From contig ONBB01000012.1 of assembly GCA_900315935.1 (NCBI GenBank), positions 62,001 to 126,000 on the forward strand: a stretch of DNA of 64,000 bases. The letters run 5' to 3'. The stretch's first letter is position 1, and each line of letters begins with the position of its first letter. Position numbers and translations under genes: made by a program. Source of the stretch: an uncultured Bacteroidales bacterium (GTDB lineage: Bacteria > Bacteroidota > Bacteroidia > Bacteroidales > P3). A model generated the notes under the pieces. That model searched no databases. It saw only the letters and a program-made list of their open reading frames with translations, and was not told where the DNA came from. Below are positions 15,546 through 23,967 of the stretch, one piece after another.

Positions 15546-17186
15546 ATGAAAAACCTCTGGCGTGCCCTCATGATGGTCCGGCGTTGCAGCCCGCGCTCCT
15601 TCTGGCTGCGTGTCTTCTACGTAACGATCGAGAGCCTGCTGCCGCTGGTCAACCTATACATCCTCAAGCTGCTCATCGACAGTGTCCAGCAGCCCGGTTT
15701 CCAGTTTGCTGCCTTCGGTTTTCAGCTCTCCACGCTCCACCTCCTCCTTGCCATGTGCGGTGTCTTCCTGCTCAACCGTATAGTCCACGCGCTCAGCGGC
15801 ATCAACAACGACATCCTCGGGCAGCGCCTCATCGACCACGTCAGCGACCTGCTCCAGCACCAGTCGGCGCGGCTCGACATGCAGTACTACGACACCCCCG
15901 CCTACCACGACACCTTCCACCGTGCCCAGCAGGAGGCCACCTTCCGCCCGCTGCAGGTGCTTTCCAACTTCATGGCCCTCGGCGGCTCGCTGCTCTCCAT
16001 CGCCGGTGTGGTGGCCATGCTGGTCTCCGCCTCGTGGTGGGTCATCGTGGTGATGATTGCGGCCGTGTTGCCGGGATTCGGCGTGCGGCTCTACAAGGCG
16101 CGCAGCATCTACCGCTTCCGCCGCGACAACACCCAGCTCTACCGCCGCACCTCCTACTACGGCGCCCTGCTCACCGGCCGCGACTTCGCCAAGGAACTCC
16201 GCTCGCTGCGCCTGGCGCCGCTCTTCCGCATGCGTTTCGTGGATGCGCGCAAGCATCTGGTAGGCCGCCTGTTGGCCATCTCGCGCCGCCTGGGTGCGCT
16301 CGACATCGCCTGTGGCCTCATCGAGGCCGCCGCCATGTTCGCCGTCGTCTGGCTGTTGCTGCAGCAGACCCTCGCCGCCGCCATCACCGTCGGCACCTTC
16401 GTCATGCTCTTCGAGGCTTTCCGCCGCGGCCAGGGCTACCTATCGTCGCTCGTGGGCGGCGTGGCCGGCCTCTACGACAACCGCCTCTTCGTGGGCAACC
16501 TCTTCGAGTTCCTCGACCTCCAGCCCTCCATCCTTTCGCCCGCCCGCCCCGTACCCTTCCCCGGGAGCGTGCAGCAGGTGGAGTTCCGCGACATCACCTT
16601 CCGCTACCCCGACATGCAACGCAACGTGCTCGAGCATTTTACCCTCACCGCCCGACGGGGCGAAATCACCCGCATCGACGGCCGCAACGGCTTCGGCAAG
16701 AGCACTTTGGTAAAACTCCTCCTGCGCCTCTACGACCCCAACCAGGGGCAGGTGCTCGTCGACGGCACCGACCTCCGCCAGTTCGCCCTCGACGACCTCC
16801 GCTCCCACCTCGGCGTGCTCTTCCAGGACTTCGTCCGATACAACCTCACCGCCCGCGAAAACATCGTCCCCGCCGACACCCAAAATCCCGAATTTGAAAT
16901 TCAAAATTCAAAATTCAAAATTCAAAATTCAAATTTATTAGATTTCGTCGACCGCCTACCCCAAGGGCTCGACACCCAGCTCGGACGCCTCTTCGACGGC
17001 GGCAGCGAACTCAGCATGGGCCAGTGGCAGCGCCTGGCCATAGCCCGCGCCGTCGCCTCCGACGCCCCCATACTCCTCTTCGACGAACCCACCGCCTGGC
17101 TCGACCACACCGCCCGCCAGCACTTCCAGGCCATGCTCGACGCCCTCGCCCCCCACAAAATCATCATCCTCATCACCCATTCGTAA
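15546..17186 (+). CDS. ABC exporter (fused permease and ATPase), short C-terminus
   Basis: A 546-residue half-transporter with transmembrane segments over residues ~1-310 and a nucleotide-binding domain after it. Walker A reads GRNGFGKSTLVKLLLR. The Q-loop lies in GVLFQDFVRYNLT, the signature is LSMGQWQRLAIARA, Walker B is ILLFDEPTAWLD, and the H-loop is in ILITHS, where the protein stops. Homologues usually continue 20-40 residues past the H-loop, so the end looks clipped. The helical subdomain contains an in-frame CAAAATT repeat encoding EIQNSKFKIQNSN. Substrate unknown. Last gene of the lpdA-recF run; element B follows. Confidence 0.88.
   Translation: MKNLWRALMMVRRCSPRSFWLRVFYVTIESLLPLVNLYILKLLIDSVQQPGFQFAAFGFQLSTLHLLLAMCGVFLLNRIVHALSGINNDILGQRLIDHVSDLLQHQSARLDMQYYDTPAYHDTFHRAQQEATFRPLQVLSNFMALGGSLLSIAGVVAMLVSASWWVIVVMIAAVLPGFGVRLYKARSIYRFRRDNTQLYRRTSYYGALLTGRDFAKELRSLRLAPLFRMRFVDARKHLVGRLLAISRRLGALDIACGLIEAAAMFAVVWLLLQQTLAAAITVGTFVMLFEAFRRGQGYLSSLVGGVAGLYDNRLFVGNLFEFLDLQPSILSPARPVPFPGSVQQVEFRDITFRYPDMQRNVLEHFTLTARRGEITRIDGRNGFGKSTLVKLLLRLYDPNQGQVLVDGTDLRQFALDDLRSHLGVLFQDFVRYNLTARENIVPADTQNPEFEIQNSKFKIQNSNLLDFVDRLPQGLDTQLGRLFDGGSELSMGQWQRLAIARAVASDAPILLFDEPTAWLDHTARQHFQAMLDALAPHKIIILITHS
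16896..16937 (+). repeat. CAAAATT heptamers inside the ABC ATPase domain
   Basis: Four exact CAAAATT units (16902-16929) with partial units on both sides. They are read in frame as a seven-residue period (IQNSKFK) between the Q-loop and the signature motif. Confidence 0.9.
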
Positions 17187-17222
17187 CCTCGTCCGCCGGG
17201 GTGCTATCCAGGCACCCTTCCC

Positions 17223-17350
17223 CCATTCCCCTACCATTGCCGAAGAGAGGAAGAAGAGGGTCCCTCTTATGTGTTGGAAATCTGGTGGTTGTGTTTGGTC
17301 AAAAATGGGTCTTTTGGGCGTTTTTTTTCAAAAAAATGTGCACTTTTTTC
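17223..17350 (+). repeat. Dispersed intergenic element B, copy 1
   Basis: Begins with a piece of element A (CATTCCCCTACCATT), then GCCGAAGAGAGGAAGAAGAG. After a variable centre comes a GGGTCTTTTGGGCG-T8-CAAAAAAATGTGCAC tail. Relatives lie at 23721-23767, 32637-32741 and 44844-44957. The remaining bases to 17444 show nothing else clear. Confidence 0.7.
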
Positions 17351-17444
17351 GGGGTGATTCCGGGCGTTGCCGTCTATAAAAAATATTCGCGGGCGTACAA
17401 TATTATATATGGGGTCGCCGTTAAATGTGAAAAATACTTAAACG

Positions 17445-18917
17445 ATGACCTACGAACTCCTATCCATAGCCCCGCGCCAGTACGAAGGCGAACTGCTTTT
17501 CCTCTATGGCGACGAGGGTTCCGAGCGCAACCTGCCGCTCAGTAAGAAAGAGCTCGCTGCCGTGAATCAGCGCCGCGAGCGCGACAAGAACTTCATCCTC
17601 TCCTTCGACCGCCTGCCCTACAGGCTGCACCTGCTGTCGTTCGACAGCGAGCGCCCCGCCCCCGAAGTGCAGGAGGAGCTGCGCCGCATGGCCGCCAAGC
17701 TGCTGCCGTTGCTCGAGCAGGAGCGCGTCGGCACCCTGGCCGTCAGCGGCGAGGGCACCCTGCCCGAGGAGGTGATGGCGCTGGTGGAGGGTCTGACTTT
17801 GGCCGACTACCGCTTCGACCGCTACCTTTCGAAGGATGTGTATCACCTTCAGCATGTGGTGATTGACTCGGCATTTATGCGTCAGGAGGAGCTCGATGCC
17901 TCGGTGCGCCTCTGGAACCGTATGTACTGGTGCCGCGAGTGGGTCAACCTGCCGGTGCAGGACCTCAACGCCGAACGTTTCGCCGACGAGCTGCAGTCCA
18001 TTGCCGCCGACCTCGAGGGTGTCAAGTGCACCGTCATGGACAAGCGCCAGATCGAGAGCCTCCGTATGGGCGGCCTGCTGGCCGTCAACCGCGGAAGCGT
18101 GGACGAGCCCCGCTTTGTCGTACTGGAATACAATGGGATTTCCGGTAGAACTGGCAAAACTGGTAAGAATGGTAACTCTGGCAGACCCATCTGTCTGGTC
18201 GGCAAGGGCGTGATGTACGACACCGGCGGCCTTAACATCAAGCCCGACGACTACATGTGCGAGATGAAGAGCGACATGGCCGGTGCCGCCACCATGGCCT
18301 CGGTACTCTTTGCCGCCGCCGACAATAAGCTGCCGGTCCACCTCGTGGCCCTGCTGCCGCTGACCGACAACCGCCCGGGATTCAACGCCTATGCCGCCGA
18401 CGATATCCTGACGATGTACGACGGCACCACGGTCGAGGTGGTCAACACCGACGCCGAAGGCCGCCTCATACTGGCCGACGCCATCGCCTATGCCGCCAAG
18501 AACTACAACCCGAGCCTCATCGTCGACGCCGCCACCCTCACCGGCGCCGCCGTCCGCGCCATCTCCACATTCGGCATCGCCGCCATGCAAAAGGGTGCCG
18601 ACAACGAGCTGACCCTCATGAAACTCGTCGGGCAGCAGGTATACGAGCGCCTGGTGGAGTTCCCGATGTGGAAGGAGTACGACGAGTTAATCAAGAGCGA
18701 CTTCGCCGACCTCCGCAACTGTGGCACCACGCCCCAGGCCGGCACTATCACGGCTGGCAAGTTCCTGGCCCACTTCGCTGACGAGGTGCCCTATATCCAC
18801 CTCGACATTGCCGGCGTGGCCTACTTCTCCAAGCCCCAGCCGCCCTACCGCACCGGCGCCTCGGCCTACGGTGTGCGCCTCCTCTATGCCTTTCTCCAAA
18901 TGCAATACAAAGATTAA
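17445..18917 (+). CDS. Leucyl aminopeptidase family protein (M17)
   Basis: A 490-residue cytosolic zinc/manganese aminopeptidase removing N-terminal residues from peptides. The catalytic half carries LVGKGVMYDTGGLNIKP (metal-binding Lys and Asp), MKSDMAGAA and the family signature NTDAEGRLILADA, followed by GTITAGKFL. The N-terminal half is divergent, as is usual. Just before the first metal motif lies an in-frame 9-bp repeat that encodes GRTGKTGKNGNSGRP, absent from the usual family pattern. It should form a loop at the edge of the catalytic domain. It is followed by pdxA after 12 bp and probably starts the pdxA-polA operon. Confidence 0.93.
   Translation: MTYELLSIAPRQYEGELLFLYGDEGSERNLPLSKKELAAVNQRRERDKNFILSFDRLPYRLHLLSFDSERPAPEVQEELRRMAAKLLPLLEQERVGTLAVSGEGTLPEEVMALVEGLTLADYRFDRYLSKDVYHLQHVVIDSAFMRQEELDASVRLWNRMYWCREWVNLPVQDLNAERFADELQSIAADLEGVKCTVMDKRQIESLRMGGLLAVNRGSVDEPRFVVLEYNGISGRTGKTGKNGNSGRPICLVGKGVMYDTGGLNIKPDDYMCEMKSDMAGAATMASVLFAAADNKLPVHLVALLPLTDNRPGFNAYAADDILTMYDGTTVEVVNTDAEGRLILADAIAYAAKNYNPSLIVDAATLTGAAVRAISTFGIAAMQKGADNELTLMKLVGQQVYERLVEFPMWKEYDELIKSDFADLRNCGTTPQAGTITAGKFLAHFADEVPYIHLDIAGVAYFSKPQPPYRTGASAYGVRLLYAFLQMQYKD
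18144..18188 (+). repeat. 9-bp repeats inside the aminopeptidase gene
   Basis: Five 9-bp units starting GGT or GGC (GGTAGAACT, GGCAAAACT, GGTAAGAAT, GGTAACTCT, GGCAGACCC) encode a Gly-basic-Thr/Asn tripeptide period in frame. Confidence 0.85.
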
Positions 18918-18929
18918 CAACACGATAGA

Positions 18930-19967
18930 ATGAAAGAAGACAAAAAGATAAAGCTAGCCATCACGCACGGCGACATCAACGGCGTGGGCTACGAAGTAAT
19001 CCTCAAGACCTTCGGCGACAGCCGCATGTTCGACCTATGCACCCCGGTGCTCTACGGTTCCACCAAGGTGGCCTCCTACCACAAAAAGCTCCTCACCTCG
19101 ATGCCGCAGGAGATGACCTTCCACGGTATCCGCGAGGCCGGCGAGGCCGGTGGCGGCAAGTTCAACGTACTCAACCTGGTGCCCGACGAGGTGAAAATCG
19201 ACCTCGGCAAGAGCACTGAGGTGGCCGGCCAGCTGGCGCGCGAGAGCCTCAACCGCGCCTGTACCGACCTCAAGGCGGGCCTTGTCGACGCACTGGTTAC
19301 CGCGCCCATCAACAAACGCAACATACAGGCCGCCGACTTCGACTTCCCTGGCCACACCGAGTACCTCTCCCACCAGTTCGGTGGCGAGAGCCTTATGTTC
19401 ATGGTCTGCGACCGTATCCGTATCGGTATCGTTACCAACCATCTGGCACTCAAGGATGTCCCATCGGCACTTACCCCCGAGCTCCTCTCGAAAAAGATAC
19501 GCCTGATGAACGAAAGCCTCAAGCGCGACTTCGGCATCACCATCCCAAAGATTGCCGTCCTCGCCCTCGACCCCCACGCCGGCGACAACGGTGTCATAGG
19601 CGATTTCGACATGAAGGTAATCAAGCCCGTCATCGACGAGGCCCAGTCCAAGGGCATCCTCGCATACGGACCCTTCCCCTCCGATGGCTTCTTCGGCAGC
19701 TCCGAGTTCAATAAGTTCGACGGAGTGCTGGCTCTATACCACGACCAGGGGCTCATCCCCTTCAAGCTCATGTCCTTCACCGAGGGTGTCAACTACACCG
19801 CCGGCCTGCCATACGTGCGCACCAGCCCTGCCCATGGCACGGGTTACGACATCGCCGGCAAGGACAAGGCCAGCGAGCAGTCTTTCCGCTCGGCAGTGTA
19901 CCTGGCCTGTAACATCATCCGTAACCGACAGGAATACGACGAGTTGACTGCCAATCCCCTGAAATGA
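18930..19967 (+). CDS. pdxA: 4-hydroxythreonine-4-phosphate dehydrogenase
   Basis: A 345-residue NAD-dependent dehydrogenase of the DXP-dependent vitamin B6 pathway. It shows the N-terminal ITHGDINGVGYEV (GDPxGIG-like loop, with Asn in place of Pro), a VTAPINKRNIQ substrate loop, the metal-binding FPGHTEYL histidine, LALDPHAGDNGVIGDFD, and the second metal region LYHDQGLIPFK followed by GLPYVRTSPAHGTGYDIAGK. All expected motifs are present and the length is normal. It overlaps the start of polA by four bases, so the two are coupled. Confidence 0.95.
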   Translation: MKEDKKIKLAITHGDINGVGYEVILKTFGDSRMFDLCTPVLYGSTKVASYHKKLLTSMPQEMTFHGIREAGEAGGGKFNVLNLVPDEVKIDLGKSTEVAGQLARESLNRACTDLKAGLVDALVTAPINKRNIQAADFDFPGHTEYLSHQFGGESLMFMVCDRIRIGIVTNHLALKDVPSALTPELLSKKIRLMNESLKRDFGITIPKIAVLALDPHAGDNGVIGDFDMKVIKPVIDEAQSKGILAYGPFPSDGFFGSSEFNKFDGVLALYHDQGLIPFKLMSFTEGVNYTAGLPYVRTSPAHGTGYDIAGKDKASEQSFRSAVYLACNIIRNRQEYDELTANPLK

Positions 19968-20890
19968 AGAAGCTGATGCTCATCGACGGCATGGCTGCCG
20001 TCTATCGCGCCTACTACGCCCTCAACCGCAATCCCAGAGTGAATTCCAAGGGGCTCAACACCTCTTGCATCCTGGGTTTCACCACCACGCTCTACGACCT
20101 CCTTCGGTCGCTCAAGCCCACCCATGCGGGTGTGGCCTTCGATCTCCAGGCACCCACCTTCCGGCATGAGATGTACGAAGCCTACAAGGCTAACCGGGAC
20201 GCTATGCCGGAGGAGATACAGCTGGGGCTGCCCTGGGTGAAGAAGATGATTGAGGCGTTCCGTATCCCCATACTTACCTGCGAAGGCTATGAGGCCGACG
20301 ACGTCATCGGCACCTTGAGCCATGCCGCCGAGCAGGCGGGGTTCGACGAGGTGGTGATGGTAACGCCTGACAAGGACTTCGCACAGCTGGTAACCCCCCA
20401 TGTGAAGATGTACCGTTTCGGCCGCATGGGGAAGCCCGATACCTTGATGGGCATACCCGAGGTGCAGGAGAAATTCGACGTGCAGGACTGCCGGCAGGTA
20501 ATCGACCTGCTGGGCCTCTGGGGCGACTCTTCCGACAATATCCCCGGCATCCCTGGGGTAGGGGAGAAGACCGCCAAGAAGCTCATCCAGCAGTTCGGCT
20601 CGATAGAGGAAATGGTGCAACGCCCCGGGGAGATAAAGAACGAAAAACTCCGCGGCCTGGTGCAGCAGTATGCCGACCAGGCCCTCTTCTCAAAGCAGCT
20701 GGCCACCATCAGCCTCGACGCGCCCATCGCCTTCGACGAGGAGGCTTTGCGGCTGCAAGCACCACCGACCTCTCCATGGCGCAGCCCGAGCAGGCAGTGC
20801 AGTGGAGCAAGAAGGAGAGCGCCACGCCGACACTGTTCGACCTGGCACCCTCGGCGAGCGACGCGCCACAGGTGCAGCACGCCGCCTTGA
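19964..20890 (+). CDS. polA: DNA polymerase I, 5'-nuclease part (split polA, first ORF)
   Basis: Encodes the 5'-3' exonuclease (flap nuclease) domain of PolA. Motifs include MLIDGMAAVYRAYYA, the acidic CEGYEADDVIGTL (~107-118), VTPDKDFAQLV and GDSSDNIPGIPGVGEKTAKK (~187-206). Homology ends near FDEEALRL (about base 20755). The rest of this frame, to 20890, is out-of-frame polymerase sequence. The polymerase half continues in another frame from ~20752. The linker with the conserved LEFR-type motif that normally joins the two parts is missing, so a deletion with a frame change is likely. It overlaps pdxA by 4 bp. Either a true split enzyme or a sequence error. Confidence 0.85.
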   Translation: MKKLMLIDGMAAVYRAYYALNRNPRVNSKGLNTSCILGFTTTLYDLLRSLKPTHAGVAFDLQAPTFRHEMYEAYKANRDAMPEEIQLGLPWVKKMIEAFRIPILTCEGYEADDVIGTLSHAAEQAGFDEVVMVTPDKDFAQLVTPHVKMYRFGRMGKPDTLMGIPEVQEKFDVQDCRQVIDLLGLWGDSSDNIPGIPGVGEKTAKKLIQQFGSIEEMVQRPGEIKNEKLRGLVQQYADQALFSKQLATISLDAPIAFDEEALRLQAPPTSPWRSPSRQCSGARRRAPRRHCSTWHPRRATRHRCSTPP

Positions 20891-22521
20891 CGGCCGAGGT
20901 GCTGAAACAGTTGCAGGGCAAGGACGTGGCCATTGTTGTGATGGGACCGCAGGTGGTGCTGGCGAGCAATGCCGACAACGTATGGGGCGCCAAGGTGGCC
21001 GACCTGGACATCCCCCTTCTGAAAGCCGTGCTTGAGGATGCCGGCAGCACCAAGCTCTGCTTCGACCTCAAGGGATTGAAGTACATATTGGCCGAGCTCG
21101 GTATCGAGCTGCGCGGCGAGGTGTTCGACGCACAGCTGGCGCACTACCTGCTGGATGCCGAGATGCGGCACACGATGGAGTTCGTTTGCTCGTCGCTTTT
21201 GGGCTACGAACCCCAGGGAGCGGCGGCGCAATGTGCGGCGCTGTGGCAGCTCTATCCCCTGATGCTGGCGCGCCTCACGGCGGCACAGATGACCCACCTC
21301 TACACCGATGTGGAGCTGCCGCTGGTGGATGTGCTGATAGACATGGAGCGCGAGGGTGTGCGCATTGACGTGGATGCCCTGCAAGCCTACTCGCACCAAC
21401 TGACCGAGGAGCGCCTCCGTATCGAGCAGCAGATATACGACCTGGCCGGCATGCAGTTCAATATCGCCTCACCCAAGCAGCTGGGCGAGGTGCTGTACGA
21501 GCGGCTGAAGGTAACGGACAAGCCGCCCCGCACCGCTACCAGGCAGTACAGCACGGCCGAGGAGGTGCTGGCCAAGCTGGCCACGGCGCACCCGGTCATA
21601 CCTCTCATCCTGGAGTACCGCTCGCTGACCAAACTGGTGGGCACCTACTTGGATTCGTTTCCGAAGCTGATCAACCCCGCCACGGGCCGCCTGCACACGG
21701 TCTACAACCAGACAGTTACGGCCACGGGCCGCCTCTCCTCCTCCAACCCCAACCTCCAGAACATACCCATCCGCACCGAGCGCGGACGCGAAATCAGGCG
21801 GGCCTTCGTGGCACGCGACAACGACCACCTGCTGCTGGCGGCCGACTACTCGCAGATCGAGCTGCGCATCATCGCCGCACTGGCCAAGGACTGCCACATG
21901 CTCGAGGCGTTCAACAGCGGCCACGACATCCACGCCGCCACGGCCGCCAAGATATACCACCTGCCCATCGACGAGGTCTCCAAGGACCAGCGCCGCAACG
22001 CCAAGAGCGTCAACTTCGGCATCGTCTACGGCATCTCGGCCTTCGGCCTGAGCGAGCAGCTGGGCATCGCCCGCAAGGAGGCCGCGGCGCTCATCGAGGA
22101 GTATTTCACACAGTACCCCGACATACGACGCTTCATCGACCAAAGCATAGCCACGGCGCGCGAGTGCGGCTACGCACAGACCCTCCTCGGCCGCCGGCGC
22201 TACCTGCCCGACATCAACAGCCGCAACGCGGCGGCACGCGCTTTCGCCGAGCGCAACGCCGTCAATATGCCCATACAGGGCACCTCGGCCGACATGATCA
22301 AGTTGGCTATGGTGCGTATACACAAGGCGTTGCGCGAGCAAAGCCTGCGCACCCGCATGATATTGCAGGTGCACGACGAGCTGGTGTTCGACCTATACCG
22401 CCCCGAAGAGGCGGCGGTGCGCGAGCTGGTGGTGCGCGAGATGAAGCAGGCGCTGCCCCTCGACGGGCTCGACATCGAGGTGGGCGTCGACGTGGGCGAC
22501 AACTGGTTGCAGGCCCATTAA
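20776..22521 (+). CDS. polA: DNA polymerase I, Klenow part (split polA, second ORF)
   Basis: Encodes the proofreading-like and polymerase domains of PolA. Polymerase motif A (DYSQIELRI) lies near residue 357, motif B (RRNAKSVNFGIVYGISAFG) near 407-425 and motif C (QVHDELVFD) near 530, all intact. The 3'-5' exonuclease-like domain (residues ~40-200) has the fold pattern (KLCFDLKGLKYILAELG, FDAQLAHYLLDAE). The frame is open upstream of the ATG at 20776 to at least 20731, and sequence such as AAASTTDLS before it looks like former linker. If translated alone it would be a stand-alone Klenow-like enzyme. Confidence 0.88.
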   Translation: MAQPEQAVQWSKKESATPTLFDLAPSASDAPQVQHAALTAEVLKQLQGKDVAIVVMGPQVVLASNADNVWGAKVADLDIPLLKAVLEDAGSTKLCFDLKGLKYILAELGIELRGEVFDAQLAHYLLDAEMRHTMEFVCSSLLGYEPQGAAAQCAALWQLYPLMLARLTAAQMTHLYTDVELPLVDVLIDMEREGVRIDVDALQAYSHQLTEERLRIEQQIYDLAGMQFNIASPKQLGEVLYERLKVTDKPPRTATRQYSTAEEVLAKLATAHPVIPLILEYRSLTKLVGTYLDSFPKLINPATGRLHTVYNQTVTATGRLSSSNPNLQNIPIRTERGREIRRAFVARDNDHLLLAADYSQIELRIIAALAKDCHMLEAFNSGHDIHAATAAKIYHLPIDEVSKDQRRNAKSVNFGIVYGISAFGLSEQLGIARKEAAALIEEYFTQYPDIRRFIDQSIATARECGYAQTLLGRRRYLPDINSRNAAARAFAERNAVNMPIQGTSADMIKLAMVRIHKALREQSLRTRMILQVHDELVFDLYRPEEAAVRELVVREMKQALPLDGLDIEVGVDVGDNWLQAH

Positions 22522-22534
22522 AACCACAGGAACT

Positions 22535-23680
22535 ATGAAACGCTACTGTTTGACCATCGCTATCATATCGGTTTTCAGCGCTTTGTCGGCGCAGCAGCCC
22601 TGGAATTACGCCGCGGTGCAGGAGATGCATCTGGACGATGCCTACCTGATGCCGCTGCCCGACAGTCTGGCGCAGCTGACGGCCAAGTGGGCGAAGGCCG
22701 AGGTGCGCAGCGGCTGCCGCTACCGCCTCACGGTGGATTACCCCAGGAAGAACCGCCCCACGGTGCGCTTCCAGAACGACAGCTGCGACTTCACGCTGCG
22801 GTGGCAGCAGGCCGAGTCGCTGCTGCCCTACCTGGTGTCTGACCGCTACTGGCGCGAACGCCTCGCGCAACTGCAGCGGTGGACCTACGTCAGCATCTCC
22901 AACGGCGGCCGCCTGGCCGTCGACACCGCCGACCACCGCTACGGCACCTACAGCCCCATCCACTGGATAGCCTACCGCTACCAGCCCTCTGCCGACAGCC
23001 CCGTGGTGTTCAACGTGCGCACCAACCGCCGTGGCACACAGCAGCTTACGCTCGAGTCCGTGCAGCGGCTGGCCGAGGAGGGCGCCTTCACCACCGATGC
23101 CGGAATGGAAGCCTACGAGCGCAACCAGCGCGAAATGCAGGCCAACGAGCGCGCACGCCAACAGGCACTGCAGCAGGAACTTGACTCGCTCAACCGCGTG
23201 GCCCTGCGGCAGGCGCGCCTCACCGACAGCATCGCCACCGCCATCCGGCGCGACTCACTGGCCCTGGCCGAGGAAAACCTGCGCGCACAGGTGCAGTCCA
23301 CCAAGGACCGCATGAACCGCGACCAGATATTCCTCATGAGCGTCAAGGCCGCGCGGAGCGACTATATGTTCGGCCTCGAGTTCAACTTCTACAACTGTTT
23401 CCCCAAGGTAATCAGCAAGATAGAAATCAGTGTAACACCCGTCAACGAGCGCGGCCAGGTGCAGCAGGACGAGTTCCGCCGTAGTGTGCGCACCGTGCGT
23501 TGCATGGGGCCGGTGCAGCCCGGAGCCCCTGCGCAGTACACCTTCGACGAGCTCTTCTGGGACCAGAAGGGACGCATCCGCTACATGCGCGTCAGTTCCG
23601 TAACCTTCCACTTCCCCGACGGCACGCGCCGCACCTTCAACGGCTACGAAAAAATCCTCAAACACACCCTCAACCGCTAG
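22535..23680 (+). CDS. Secreted protein of unknown function with coiled coil
   Basis: A 381-residue protein with a signal peptide (MKRYCLTIAIISVFSALSAQ) and no motif I recognise. Residues ~1-180 form a tyrosine- and tryptophan-rich domain. Residues ~185-265 are a strongly charged helical segment (repeated Gln, Arg, Glu, Leu, with DSLNRVALRQARLTDSIATA) likely to form a coiled coil. The last ~110 residues form a second domain with strands ending in RRTFNGYEKILKHTLNR. It would be periplasmic or outer-membrane associated. It follows polA by 13 bp on the same strand. No function is proposed. Confidence 0.78.
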   Translation: MKRYCLTIAIISVFSALSAQQPWNYAAVQEMHLDDAYLMPLPDSLAQLTAKWAKAEVRSGCRYRLTVDYPRKNRPTVRFQNDSCDFTLRWQQAESLLPYLVSDRYWRERLAQLQRWTYVSISNGGRLAVDTADHRYGTYSPIHWIAYRYQPSADSPVVFNVRTNRRGTQQLTLESVQRLAEEGAFTTDAGMEAYERNQREMQANERARQQALQQELDSLNRVALRQARLTDSIATAIRRDSLALAEENLRAQVQSTKDRMNRDQIFLMSVKAARSDYMFGLEFNFYNCFPKVISKIEISVTPVNERGQVQQDEFRRSVRTVRCMGPVQPGAPAQYTFDELFWDQKGRIRYMRVSSVTFHFPDGTRRTFNGYEKILKHTLNR

Positions 23681-23720
23681 CTTTCTGCAGGTACACAACC
23701 GCCTGTCAGACTGCCCTTTA

Positions 23721-23767
23721 TAGGCACCCTCTTCTTCCTCCCTTCGGCAATGCTAGGGGAATGGTAG
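23721..23767 (-). repeat. Dispersed element B, copy 2, with element A fragment
   Basis: On the - strand it reads CTACCATTCCCCTAGCATTGCCGAAGG-type sequence and then GGAAGAAGAGGGTGCCT. Further on, 23832-23866 holds a direct repeat of CTATTTYTGACGACAA. Nothing else is clear before the DUF6266 gene. Confidence 0.65.
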
Positions 23768-23967
23768 AAGTGTTAAATTTTAGTTAAAAATCAAAGGTGC
23801 CATAATTTCTGCGTTATATTATATATAGCAACTATTTTTGACGACAATCTATTTCTGACGACAACAGCGACTACTGGCACTCGCCGGCAGGGTGGATGGC
23901 GCATGTTGCGCTTTTCCGATGTTGTCCCGGTTGTCAGGAGTGTCGTAAAACATTAAAACACATAGAT

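Noticed and set aside
23896-23967. Upstream start for the DUF6266 gene
   Set aside because: The extra residues (MAHVALFRCCPGCQECRK) are unlike the family, and the ATG at 23968 gives the conserved beginning.
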